NCBI GenBank assembly: GCA_001803225.1
Contig: MHBF01000093.1
Coordinates: forward strand, 1-64,000
Reading direction: 5' to 3'
DNA length: 64,000 bases
From: Lentisphaerae bacterium GWF2_44_16
Lineage (GTDB): Bacteria > Verrucomicrobiota > Lentisphaeria > Victivallales > GWF2-45-14
The notes under the pieces are model-generated. The model did not search any database, was not told the DNA's origin, and was given only the letters and a program-made list of their open reading frames with translations. This document shows, in pieces, positions 7,580-15,854 of the stretch (position 1 is its first letter; every line of letters starts with the position of its first letter). A program made the position numbers and the translations under genes.

Positions 7580-9427
7580 TTATTCTTCATATTTCTGACA
7601 TATTTCTATTTCGTTTATAAGCATTGCCGATTTTTTAAAAGCTGTATTTTTCTTTTTGGAAAAACTGAATTTGACATATCTGCAACTTAGCGTTTCAGGC
7701 AGGACGATGCTTGCCCAGCCATGAACATATTTACAGCATTCTCCGATGTTTTTCATTTTGTTAAGATCATTTCCAGCTTCCACTATGATTTTATCGGGTG
7801 AAGTGTCAGGATTGTCAAATTGTCCCAAAAAGGGCGGCGCGTCCGCTACCCTCAGCATGTCGATTTTTTCCTGCTTCTCCAGATCAAACAACAGTTCAAG
7901 ATAAACAGGTTCATCAAAAATAGCATATCCATAAATTTTTGATAGGTCAGCCCGTTCTTCCTGACGGCCTCCGGCAATATAGCCATCGCTTGAAAGGTGG
8001 TTTTTATCAATAATAAGCTTTTTTCTGGTCCAGAAACTGGAAGGATGCCAGTTTGGGAAATCAGGATATTTTGATTTTGTATATTGGCGGCCAAGCGCAA
8101 TATTTTTATAGGCAATAGCGGGATGCTTCATATAATCGGCATAACGCTGGTACTGTTCAACAGCTTTTTCACCGCCTATTTCGGGTTTGAGCCCTGGTTT
8201 GGCAAAGATGCCTGTCGCTTCAAAAGTTATGAGTTTTTCGCAATAAGGTCTTGCCGTTTCCATCTGCTGGACGAAGCCCGCATGACCATCGAAGCCGCCA
8301 TTCAGATATCGTGGAACAATTATGCCTTCACCATCTATATCAAAAGATTCGCAGTTTCCCCAGAAATGAGTTTTTGTATCCTTCAAGGCTTCCTTTAGAG
8401 CAGAAAAAGAACGGGAATTGAGCTTTAACTGCTCAGGACGTCCCCTCGTACAGCCCAAAATATCCATTGGTGCTATAATATCGGCCTTGAAAGCTCCCTG
8501 TTTGAGTATGTGGAAAATAGCGTCGCTGATTGCCGGAGCGCTACAAGCGACCGACAACAGTATTGGTTTGGCGGGGCAGAGTTCGTCTGCTTTTTTTCTG
8601 TCCTCTTCAAGCAATTCAAAAAATTCCTGAAAAACATCTACCGATAAATTCAGATGCGGTTCAAGGGCCTGATACCATCCGTAAAAAGATTTATATTTTC
8701 CATAACGTTCCCATATTTCCTCCATTAGCTCCAGGCGGCGTTCACATAAGGTATAATTATTTCCAAACGGCAGAATGACTTTTTGTCCGTTTTTTTCTGC
8801 CGTTTCCAGAATGATTTTTACAGGGTCTTCCGACTTCATATCAAACGTGGGATATATTCTGGAGGGATAATGTGCCCTGAACTCCTTTTCCACGTTGGCG
8901 GAAAAACGCTCGCTGTAATGTTCAAGCTGGATAATTGCCAGGGGAATGATGGTTTTGAACCCCAGTTCATCAAAAGAATCCATCTGTTCTTTCCATTGGG
9001 AGTCAGTCAAATCTTTCACATTGGAAAATGAAGAACATGTTTTTTTGTCAGTAGCGCCGAACATGATAAATGCGCCTTCAATGAGGTTCGGTGTATATTT
9101 TCTGACTTCAAAATCTTTGCTGACAGTTTGCCATTTCAGACCATCTGCGGAGAACCGGATGATAATGTTATGAACACCTGCTTTATCGACAATATCAGGA
9201 AAACATTGTACGAACGCATAGCGCCCTTTTTCCGCAAAATTTTTTCCCCGCCATAACAAATTTGCTTCATCCACTATATCCAAATAGATTTCTACATTTA
9301 TTTTAGAGGACTTGCCGGAATTTTGAATTTGGGCCCGGACTTCAAATTTATCCGTTTCAGAAATTGGACTGAAAGGAACAAAAATAATGTCACGATCCGG
9401 ATTACACACAAGATTCTCGTTATTCAC
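7580..9427 (-). CDS. DUF4434-like (beta/alpha)8 glycosidase-like protein with C-terminal carbohydrate-binding-like domain
   Basis: A 615-aa protein with a GTG start at 9427 behind AAGGAGAC. Domain order: an N-terminal beta-sandwich of ~110 residues (KFEVRAQIQNSGKSSKINVE, GVHNIIIRFSADGLKW); a TIM-barrel-like region from ~115 (IEGAFIMFGATDK, LGFKTIIPLAIIQ, NGQKVILPFGNNYTL, FYGWYQALEPHLNLS, ADIIAPMDILGCTRG, THFWGNCESFDIDG); and a C-terminal ~130 residues resembling a discoidin/CBM-type sandwich (PVYLELLFDLEKQEKIDMLRV, SCRYVKFSFSKKK). The barrel pattern (LGFKTII, YGWYQALEPH) fits the DUF4434 clan of putative glycosidases. No signal peptide is visible. It lies between the epimerase (17 nt upstream) and the toroid protein (13 nt downstream). 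Substrate unknown. Confidence 0.65.
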   Translation of the reverse strand: MNNENLVCNPDRDIIFVPFSPISETDKFEVRAQIQNSGKSSKINVEIYLDIVDEANLLWRGKNFAEKGRYAFVQCFPDIVDKAGVHNIIIRFSADGLKWQTVSKDFEVRKYTPNLIEGAFIMFGATDKKTCSSFSNVKDLTDSQWKEQMDSFDELGFKTIIPLAIIQLEHYSERFSANVEKEFRAHYPSRIYPTFDMKSEDPVKIILETAEKNGQKVILPFGNNYTLCERRLELMEEIWERYGKYKSFYGWYQALEPHLNLSVDVFQEFFELLEEDRKKADELCPAKPILLSVACSAPAISDAIFHILKQGAFKADIIAPMDILGCTRGRPEQLKLNSRSFSALKEALKDTKTHFWGNCESFDIDGEGIIVPRYLNGGFDGHAGFVQQMETARPYCEKLITFEATGIFAKPGLKPEIGGEKAVEQYQRYADYMKHPAIAYKNIALGRQYTKSKYPDFPNWHPSSFWTRKKLIIDKNHLSSDGYIAGGRQEERADLSKIYGYAIFDEPVYLELLFDLEKQEKIDMLRVADAPPFLGQFDNPDTSPDKIIVEAGNDLNKMKNIGECCKYVHGWASIVLPETLSCRYVKFSFSKKKNTAFKKSAMLINEIEICQKYEE

Positions 9428-9443
9428 CTGAAGTCTCCTTTAT

Positions 9444-10619
9444 TTATTGTTCCAGTGATTTCATAAGTTTTATGCAGGTCAGCAGATATCGCGGGAGATG
9501 GAAAAATGTCTTCCATCCGTGCGCCTTGAAGACATGGGGGACATTTCCTCTTCTATCGGTATAAGCGAACCATTCGCCGTATTCTTTATCGCGGAAATTT
9601 TTCCATGCGAATTTGTCAATATGCTCGAAGGATTCCAGAAAGGTTTTCTTCCCTGAAAGTTTATAGGCGTATAAGGCTGCAATTGAGGCTTCATTCTGTC
9701 CCCACCAGGCCTTGAGACAACTTTTAGGATCATTCAGAGGTTTGCCGCATGCATCCATGAAGTAATAGATGCCGCCGTATTTATCATCCCGTCCGTAAGA
9801 AAGGATTTTTTCTGTGAACCCGCAAACTTTTTCAATCAACAACGCATTGTTTTTCTTTTCCGCGTATTGGAGGATAAACCACATTGCTTCGAGGGCGTGA
9901 CCGGGATTAATCAGGCGGCCATCACAGGAGTCCAAATCAAAGCTTCCGTCCTGATTGATGTTCTCGAAAAACATTCCTGAATCATTATTCCAGAATTTGA
10001 AAATTTTTTCTATCGCTAAATCTATATCATTATCATATTCAGAGGCGTTAAAGGATTCATTAAGGATAAACGCCGCATTGGATAAAATCATCTGATGACC
10101 GAGTGATTTTCTTTTTTTCTGTCCGGCCAATACAGGTTTTTCCGAAGAAACAATATTGATGTTTTTCCTGAAAATATTATATGCTGAGACTGCTTCCATC
10201 CTGTATTTTTCTTCACCTGTAGCCTCATATAAAGCGGCGGCGCCGATAGCGGCGAAACTTTCAGAATAGATTGAAAATGGATGGCATTCTGACGTAACCG
10301 GAAGTCCTTTTTTATTAAGAGTGAAATAATAAGAGCCATCAGCTTTTTTACCATTCCTGACGAGAAAATCAAAGCCATGCTTTGCGATGTCGAGCCATTC
10401 CGGCCTGGAATATTCGGATTTGAAAAGTGTTGCGAACATATAGACAATACGCCACTCTGACCACATGTGTTTTTCGGTATCATATACATTACCCTCCCGG
10501 TCAAGGAAAGAGTAATAACCGCCATTCTCATTATCAACGCAGTGTTTTTCCCAGAACGGAATAATGGAATTCAGAAGCTCGTATTCATAGCGTTTTAAAA
10601 TTCTATTAATGTGTATCAT
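9444..10619 (-). CDS. N-acylglucosamine 2-epimerase (AGE/RenBP) family protein
   Basis: A 391-aa protein, the usual length for the AGE family (about 390-420 aa), which folds as an alpha6/alpha6 barrel and interconverts sugars at C2 (for example GlcNAc and ManNAc; relatives act on free aldoses or cellobiose). Diagnostic stretches are FWEKHCVDNENGGYY, MWSEWRIVYMFATLF, CDGRLINPGHALEAMWF (catalytic His region), AWWGQNEASIAALYAY and VFKAHGWKTFFHLPR (second conserved His). It follows IclR by 17 nt and precedes the DUF4434-like protein by 16 nt. The neighbouring operon carries NanE, MurQ and an amino-sugar kinase, which makes an N-acetylhexosamine substrate attractive, but the family is too broad to fix specificity. 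Confidence 0.85.
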   Translation of the reverse strand: MIHINRILKRYEYELLNSIIPFWEKHCVDNENGGYYSFLDREGNVYDTEKHMWSEWRIVYMFATLFKSEYSRPEWLDIAKHGFDFLVRNGKKADGSYYFTLNKKGLPVTSECHPFSIYSESFAAIGAAALYEATGEEKYRMEAVSAYNIFRKNINIVSSEKPVLAGQKKRKSLGHQMILSNAAFILNESFNASEYDNDIDLAIEKIFKFWNNDSGMFFENINQDGSFDLDSCDGRLINPGHALEAMWFILQYAEKKNNALLIEKVCGFTEKILSYGRDDKYGGIYYFMDACGKPLNDPKSCLKAWWGQNEASIAALYAYKLSGKKTFLESFEHIDKFAWKNFRDKEYGEWFAYTDRRGNVPHVFKAHGWKTFFHLPRYLLTCIKLMKSLEQ

Positions 10620-10636
10620 ATAAATCTCATATATAT

Positions 10637-11377
10637 TTAATTCTCAAAGATTGTGAGAATGGCCTCCGATGTTTTTTGAAGCCCGTTTAAAACGGCTTTC
10701 TGGTGAGTGCCCTTGTAACGGCTTTCCGGGAGATAGATGCCGATTGCGGCATCAAACGGTTTTTTATCGGAATGTACAGGCATTCCCAGTGAGATAACAT
10801 CATTTTTATGATAGACGGCATATCCTTTTTTTCTGATGTCGGCAAGCTCTGATTTCAGACTTTCGATATCGGAAATATTGTCCCAGTCATTATTCGGGAA
10901 GCCGTTTTCGCGGACGTAACTGTCCAGTTCATTATCCGTAAGATTGCTGAGAATAGCTCTACCGGTGGAGCTTATATAAAGGTTTTTTGTTATGGGCAGG
11001 GAACTTCTGACATTCAGTTCCTGATTGCTGTTGAGATGAAAAAGTGAATACCATGTTCTGTTAGTGTAAAAAGCTACTACAACAGTTTCATTTACTTCCC
11101 TGTTAAGCGTCCTTGCCAGGGGATATGCGATATCTGAAAGGCTTTTTTTATTTTTTTCAGAGATGCCGAGGGAATATGATTTCGGGCCGAGGATATACTT
11201 TCCTTCCGAATTCTGTTTTACGTATCCCAGCTTTATAAGTGTTTTAAGGAGGTTATGGACGGTTGGCAGTTTGAGCCCGACTTCATTGCTAAGCGCCTGT
11301 ACGCCCACTCCCGTTTCAGAATCGGCAGCATCCAGTATTTCAATCAGCTTAAACGCTCTTTCCAATGACTGTACCAT
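10637..11377 (-). CDS. IclR-family transcriptional regulator
   Basis: A 246-aa protein, typical IclR length. Residues 1-65 form the winged helix (MVQSLERAFKLIEILDA, VGLKLPTVHNLLKTLIKLGYV). The remainder is the GAF-like effector domain (SDIAYPLARTLNREVNETVVV, YISSTGRAILSNLTDNEL, IRKKGYAVYHKNDV, ISLGMPVHSDKKPFDAAIGI). I chose the internal ATG at 11377 rather than 11392: IclR proteins usually begin MxQSxxRA, and the upstream ATG would leave almost no 5' leader after the -10 box at 11405-11410. It is the first gene of the run IclR-epimerase-DUF4434-toroid. A palindrome sits in its own promoter spacer, so autoregulation is likely. Confidence 0.85.
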   Translation of the reverse strand: MVQSLERAFKLIEILDAADSETGVGVQALSNEVGLKLPTVHNLLKTLIKLGYVKQNSEGKYILGPKSYSLGISEKNKKSLSDIAYPLARTLNREVNETVVVAFYTNRTWYSLFHLNSNQELNVRSSLPITKNLYISSTGRAILSNLTDNELDSYVRENGFPNNDWDNISDIESLKSELADIRKKGYAVYHKNDVISLGMPVHSDKKPFDAAIGIYLPESRYKGTHQKAVLNGLQKTSEAILTIFEN

Positions 11378-11404
11378 AAGATATTCTTTCATTAATATTG
11401 AAAC

Positions 11405-11433
11405 ATTATATCATCATTAATGAAATAAGTCAA
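11405..11433 (-). promoter_or_regulatory. Sigma-70 promoter of the IclR operon with 10-bp palindrome in the spacer
   Basis: Minus strand TTGACT (11433-11428), 17 bp, TATAAT (11410-11405). The spacer contains the perfect 10-bp palindrome TCATTAATGA (11414-11423), and a TTTCA-7-TGAAA inverted repeat runs across the upstream start region near 11388-11404. IclR proteins often bind palindromes overlapping their own promoter, so these are candidate operators. Confidence 0.65.
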
Positions 11434-11469
11434 GATCTGGGAAAAGTTTTTTTGAAACTTTTACAACTT

Positions 11470-13392
11470 TTACAAGATAAAATCATAATCCATCAGATAC
11501 ATCGACAAAGCCTGTCCGATCCAGGTGTTGCACCATCCGCTTTCCACGCAAAAGGGCCCCCAGTCCATATCGCCGTTAGTGCCATTATAATCATTGTACA
11601 GGTAATCATATCCGCGCATCCATGCCCCGCGGAGTTTCGGATTTTCAGAACTTATCTGTATGGAGCATATAAAGTCCATGACTTCATGGAAAAAGTTCAG
11701 ATAATAATCTTCTCCCGTCGCTTTCCATGCGGCATAAAGACAGAAAACAAAGGGGCCGTTCACGTAGAGGATGTCGATTATTTCATCAGTCGGTTTGTGT
11801 GTTACATCAATTTCCTTTATGCCGTAAAAATCGCGGGCTTTTTCCTCATTGTAAAGGATATTTCTGACTCCGCCGCATTCTGTTCTCAGCGCTTCGAAAC
11901 GTTCCACTCTTTTTCTTATTTCATCCCGGAAAACGGTTTCAGCCGTAATTTTAAAAAGAATAGAATACATCAGAATGGGGAATACATTGGTTTGCGCCGA
12001 ACTCGGATGTTCAACATAATTTTTCGTGATTTCCACGGCGCGCGCAATAAAATCCCGATTGCCGGAATAGTGTCCGTACAGAGCGTACATTGAAGGGACA
12101 AACGGGTTCATGGTATAATGCCCGTTTAATTCGTTAAGATACTTATCGCCTAATTCGTTTAATTTTTTCCCATTTATGCAGAATGTTCTTTCCAGAAGAC
12201 GCCAGCGGTAAATATTTTTCGCGGTAATTCCGGCATTTTCGAGATAATCTTTATTTTCGTTCAGTCCAAACAAGCCAAGCAGTTCGATAGGTGTCCAGGA
12301 ATTGTCATTGCAAAAAATTTGAACGGGAACCGTTTCATAATCCTGATAAAATTTCCACAGGCCATAAGTATTATGTTCCAGATTCCGGTCCTGAAACCCG
12401 TTTTTCCAGAGGGAATTGATTATATTGGATGAAATCTCATGGTAATGCTTATCTTGAGAAAGCTGTCCGTAAAGCTCCATGAGCAGGGCGGTTTGCGAAT
12501 TACAGTCAGAGCGGATGATGGGAAGCAGTCTGTGGTCAAAGGAACGGAAACCTTCCATTACGCCGTTTGAACCGTTGGGATTAGACATCACACCGGAATT
12601 GAAATACCATTTCATCAGGTTGTCAAGGGTTTTCCTGTAATTCTGTTTTCTTTCCGAAGCAGGGAATTTCCCGGCTGTTTCCCAAGTTTTCGGAAGCGGA
12701 ATCCCTGCGAGTTTTTTTTCAGCTTCCAGGCGGATTGTTTCCGGTATAAGATATAAAACTATCTTCCGCAAAAGGCGTTCCCACTGGGAAGCCAGAGGGA
12801 ATTCAAGTTCCCTGTATTTTGACAGTTCAAATGTCGCAAAAACTTCATTATGATTACGGCCGACACATAATGCCGGGAACATTTCCCATTCATGTGGCAA
12901 CCCGTATTCAGCTTTGTGAACACCCCTGACAACGGCAAATGACGCCAGAGTCTCCAGATCACTGGATAATCCTGGCAAAAAAGTGCAATTACGCACAGGC
13001 AATACAGCCAGTTCATCAAAATCATTTGTGATATAATGTTTTTTCCGGACAAGAAAACGCTCAAGCGCAACAGGACGCGGAGGGTAGTTTTGTTTAATTT
13101 TAAAAGCATTATGTTTAAAAAGATAATCCGGACATTGAATGTATTCAGTGTACAGGTTTTTTCCCAAATCAACGAATTTTTTTACTTTCTGAAGTATTAA
13201 TTCCTTATCTTTAATGTCCCTCTCCCAATCGAAATATCCGGGCATAAACAGCATTCCCGTATAAATATCTGTATCATGTTTCAGATATTCATCAAGAGAG
13301 ATGAAGTCAATTGTCGCGCCAATTTGCTTAAGCAATCCGGCAAGAAGATTGTCCGATGTTCCGCCCACACATAAAAATTTCAATTCCGACAT
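11470..13392 (-). CDS. Two-domain protein: GATase-like N-terminus plus alpha/alpha-toroid C-terminus, paralogue B
   Basis: A 640-aa protein collinear with the 639-aa protein at 5647-7566. The N-terminal ~210 residues look like a Rossmann-type GATase/ThuA fold (LKFLCVGGTSDNLLAGLLKQ, MLFMPGYFDWERDIKD, LGKNLYTEYIQCPDYLFKH). The C-terminal ~400 residues are helical hairpins with WYFNSGVM, RSDCNSQTALLMELYGQL, NGHYTMNPFVPSMYALYGHY and DMDWGPFCVESGWCNTW. Shared landmarks with paralogue A are FNSG(L/V)M and WG-(A/P)-(Y/F)-C. No signal peptide. The ATG at 13392 has GGAGG upstream and overlaps the end of murQ by 13 bp, so it is the last gene of the amino-sugar operon. Function unknown; a cytoplasmic glycosidase or lyase acting on amino-sugar oligomers is a reasonable guess. 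Confidence 0.65.
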   Translation of the reverse strand: MSELKFLCVGGTSDNLLAGLLKQIGATIDFISLDEYLKHDTDIYTGMLFMPGYFDWERDIKDKELILQKVKKFVDLGKNLYTEYIQCPDYLFKHNAFKIKQNYPPRPVALERFLVRKKHYITNDFDELAVLPVRNCTFLPGLSSDLETLASFAVVRGVHKAEYGLPHEWEMFPALCVGRNHNEVFATFELSKYRELEFPLASQWERLLRKIVLYLIPETIRLEAEKKLAGIPLPKTWETAGKFPASERKQNYRKTLDNLMKWYFNSGVMSNPNGSNGVMEGFRSFDHRLLPIIRSDCNSQTALLMELYGQLSQDKHYHEISSNIINSLWKNGFQDRNLEHNTYGLWKFYQDYETVPVQIFCNDNSWTPIELLGLFGLNENKDYLENAGITAKNIYRWRLLERTFCINGKKLNELGDKYLNELNGHYTMNPFVPSMYALYGHYSGNRDFIARAVEITKNYVEHPSSAQTNVFPILMYSILFKITAETVFRDEIRKRVERFEALRTECGGVRNILYNEEKARDFYGIKEIDVTHKPTDEIIDILYVNGPFVFCLYAAWKATGEDYYLNFFHEVMDFICSIQISSENPKLRGAWMRGYDYLYNDYNGTNGDMDWGPFCVESGWCNTWIGQALSMYLMDYDFIL

Positions 13393-14195
13393 TTTGCCTC
13401 CTCCATGGCTGTTCTGAGATTACCGTTATTTTTTGAAATAAGTTCATTAGCTTTTTCCGGGCTTACTCCGGTGGTGGCGACAATCATCTGCACAGCGCGA
13501 TTTTCGAGTTTTTTACAGCTTATCTGCATGTCCGCCATCATATTGCCGGATACACGGCCCGTCCGTATCATTGTAGCGGTACTCAGCATATTCAAAACCA
13601 TTTTCTCGCCAGTACCAGCCTTCATACGTGTAGAGCCTGTCAGCACTTCCGGGCCGGTAATAACTCTGATAGTTACGTCAGCATATTCCGACAATGTCCC
13701 TTCAGGGTTGCACATTATTACTATAGAAGACGCTCCGATTGATTTTGCTTTTTTGAGGGCGCCGAGAACGTAAGGAGTGGAACCGCTGCAACTGAGTCCG
13801 ACAAGCGCGTCTTTTGAATTGAAACTATGCCTAGCCAGATCAGTTGCGCCCATCTGTTCTTTATCTTCACAAAATTCACGTGCTTTGAAAACGGAACTTC
13901 TGCCTCCGGCAATAATGCCTTGAAACATTTTATGTGATACTCCAAAGGTAGGCGGACATTCCGCGGCATCCACAATTCCCAGACGTCCACTCGTTCCGGC
14001 CCCAATATAAAATATCCGGCCATTATTCTTGACAATCGTTACGAGCATATCGACAGCTTTTTCTATTTCCGGCAGGGCTTTTTCTACAGCAAAAGCGACT
14101 TTTTTATCTTCATCATTGATTATTTTCAAAATTTCCACTGTCGATTTCAAATCAATGTCGCGGCTGTTTTCATTTATGGATTCAGTAATTTTCAT
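13380..14195 (-). CDS. murQ: N-acetylmuramic acid 6-phosphate etherase MurQ
   Basis: A 271-aa SIS-fold enzyme that cleaves the lactyl ether of MurNAc-6-phosphate, giving GlcNAc-6-phosphate and D-lactate in the cytoplasm. Visible are the start motif TESINENSRDIDLKST, the sugar-phosphate loop FYIGAGTSGRLGIVDAAECP (residues ~62-81, with Glu79 aligned to the catalytic Glu83 of the E. coli enzyme), a second candidate Glu near 110, and the late signatures GLSCSGSTPYVLGAL, LTGSTRMKAGTGEKMVLNML and NLRTAMEEAK. It is ~25-30 residues shorter than E. coli MurQ, with a trimmed C-terminus. It overlaps nanE by 4 bp upstream and the toroid gene by 13 bp downstream. With the adjacent kinase and RpiR regulator it forms a MurNAc recycling/catabolic set. 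Confidence 0.92.
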   Translation of the reverse strand: MKITESINENSRDIDLKSTVEILKIINDEDKKVAFAVEKALPEIEKAVDMLVTIVKNNGRIFYIGAGTSGRLGIVDAAECPPTFGVSHKMFQGIIAGGRSSVFKAREFCEDKEQMGATDLARHSFNSKDALVGLSCSGSTPYVLGALKKAKSIGASSIVIMCNPEGTLSEYADVTIRVITGPEVLTGSTRMKAGTGEKMVLNMLSTATMIRTGRVSGNMMADMQISCKKLENRAVQMIVATTGVSPEKANELISKNNGNLRTAMEEAKCRN

Positions 14196-14881
14196 ATTGC
14201 AGATTCCTTTATCTTCTCAAGAAAATATCTTGTTATGAATTCAGGATTGGTGATAATCTTGCCGATGACAACGGCATAAGCTCCATTCTCATAGGCTGCC
14301 TTGACATATTCAGGTGTATTGTAGCGCCCTTCGGCAATTACCGGCGTGTCAGTGGAAGACACAAGCTTTTTCACCACTTCCAAATCCGGGGTCTTTATTT
14401 TTGGAGAATATGCCGTATAACCTGAAAGTGTAGTAGCGATAATATCGGCACCGGCTTCCACGGCAGCCATTCCTTCCTCATAAGTGCTGATATCGGCCAT
14501 TACCGGAATTCCAAGTTTATTCTTTATCTGTTTTATCAGTTCAGCGGCACTGATACCGTCCGGGCGTTTCCTCAATGTGGCATCCAGCGCGATAATGTCC
14601 GCGCCGGCTTCATATATTTCTTTTGCCATCGCAAAATTCGGAGTGATATATGGCATAGTCTCAGATGCGAGCATTTTATTGATTCCTATAACTGGGACCT
14701 TCACTTTTTTCTTTATGGCTTTTACGTCTTCTACACCATTTGCGCGTATAGCGGCGGCTCCGCCCTGTACTGCGGCTTTTGCCATTGCGGACATGAAAAC
14801 AGCGCCTTTCAATGGATTGCCGTCGAGTGCTTGGCAGGACACTATCAGTTTACCTTTCAAATCTGAAATTATTTTATTCAT
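14192..14881 (-). CDS. nanE: Putative N-acetylmannosamine-6-phosphate 2-epimerase NanE
   Basis: A 229-aa (beta/alpha)8 protein matching NanE in length. Family stretches are LKGKLIVSCQALDGNPL, GGAAAIRANGVEDVKAIKK, VPVIGINK, YITPNFAMAKEIYEAGADII, ALDATLRKRP, VMADISTYEEGMAAVEAGAD, TLSGYT and VIAEGRYNTPEYV (strictly conserved Glu). The enzyme converts ManNAc-6-P to GlcNAc-6-P, the last dedicated step of sialic-acid/ManNAc breakdown. It overlaps the kinase by 8 bp and murQ by 4 bp. No NanA lyase is in the window, so ManNAc may come from the 2-epimerase-like protein at 9444-10619 or from glycan degradation instead of sialic acid; that link is inference. Confidence 0.92.
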   Translation of the reverse strand: MNKIISDLKGKLIVSCQALDGNPLKGAVFMSAMAKAAVQGGAAAIRANGVEDVKAIKKKVKVPVIGINKMLASETMPYITPNFAMAKEIYEAGADIIALDATLRKRPDGISAAELIKQIKNKLGIPVMADISTYEEGMAAVEAGADIIATTLSGYTAYSPKIKTPDLEVVKKLVSSTDTPVIAEGRYNTPEYVKAAYENGAYAVVIGKIITNPEFITRYFLEKIKESAI

Positions 14882-15854
14882 TTATTACCTGTAAAATTGT
14901 TTTATCGTCCGCATTACCGGCCATCTTTAAAACCATTATACACGCGCCTTTTGCCAGATCGAAATCATCTCTGAACACAAATGTGCATTCAGGACGCAAT
15001 TTTTTTAAATGCGCTGAACATAAATTTCTGAATTTTTCACCCAGTTTGAAAATTCCCCCAAGGCACAGTATGCCGATTCTGTCCAGCCCTGTTTTTTCCG
15101 GCAGTAACGTTGAAGAAAGTATCGCTATATCCAAGGACGCACGGTTTATAATTTCTGTCGCGGCTAAATCTCCGAGCTTGAAATGCTCATAAACTTCAGG
15201 CGCGTATGAAGCGATTTTTTTACGGTCAAGCGCGTGAATTCTCTGTTTGATTTTCATTCTTCCCTGAAATGTATTTATATTAGTTTCATACAGGAGAGAA
15301 CTGAATATTTTGGTCAATGAAGTTTTCTGTCTGCGTCTGTCAAGTGTTTCCAGAAATACAGATAAAGCGTCTTTTCCTATCCGGTAACCTCCTCCGGCGT
15401 CATCAAATTCAGAACCCCAGCCTCCGGCAAAATAACGTTTGCCGTTGAATTCCCCGACTGCTACTGTTCCGGTACCGGCCATAACGGCGGCCATGCAGTT
15501 GAAATATGGAACACATGCCATTATCAAATCGCCGTCGGCTTCCCTTCCGACTTTTATCTCCGTTGACGGCAGACAATCTTTCAATGCATTTTCAAGTTCT
15601 TCCTGATTAGGCCCGCCAAGTGAAAAATAACAATGTGATATTTTTCTGTTATCTGCTTCAGTTTTTTCGAGGACTTTCTGAATTCCTTCAAGTAAAGTTG
15701 ATTTTACAGGCAGAACTCCGTTTTTTACGGAAGCGATGCCATGAGTTTCGATTCGGGAAATGGACTTACCCGTTCCCTGCATCAGGCATAGAACGGTTTT
15801 GCTGCCTCCGCCTTCTCCGGCCAGAAGATACTTTGTGTCATTTTGTGAAACCAT
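14874..15854 (-). CDS. BadF/BadG-type ATPase, amino-sugar kinase (GlcNAc/MurNAc kinase, MurK-like)
   Basis: A 326-aa protein of the ASKHA superfamily. Phosphate-1 motif at the N-terminus (LLAGEGGGSKTVLCLM), substrate/phosphate-2 region MAAVMAGTGTVAVGEFNGK followed by FAGGWGSEFDDAGGGYRIGKDAL, and the adenosine motif GILCLGGIFKLGEKF near the C-terminus. This is the layout of N-acetylglucosamine kinases and of MurK, which phosphorylates both MurNAc and GlcNAc at O6. The genes around it (MurQ, which needs MurNAc-6-P, and NanE, which needs ManNAc-6-P) make it the kinase supplying their substrates. It overlaps the RpiR regulator by 17 bp and nanE by 8 bp. Which sugar it prefers cannot be decided from sequence. 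Confidence 0.82.
   Translation of the reverse strand: MVSQNDTKYLLAGEGGGSKTVLCLMQGTGKSISRIETHGIASVKNGVLPVKSTLLEGIQKVLEKTEADNRKISHCYFSLGGPNQEELENALKDCLPSTEIKVGREADGDLIMACVPYFNCMAAVMAGTGTVAVGEFNGKRYFAGGWGSEFDDAGGGYRIGKDALSVFLETLDRRRQKTSLTKIFSSLLYETNINTFQGRMKIKQRIHALDRKKIASYAPEVYEHFKLGDLAATEIINRASLDIAILSSTLLPEKTGLDRIGILCLGGIFKLGEKFRNLCSAHLKKLRPECTFVFRDDFDLAKGACIMVLKMAGNADDKTILQVINE

Noticed and set aside
7566-7590. ATG at 7590 as start of the toroid protein A
   Set aside because: No RBS and overlap with the preceding gene; the ATG at 7566 has AAGGAA and gives a length matching the paralogue.
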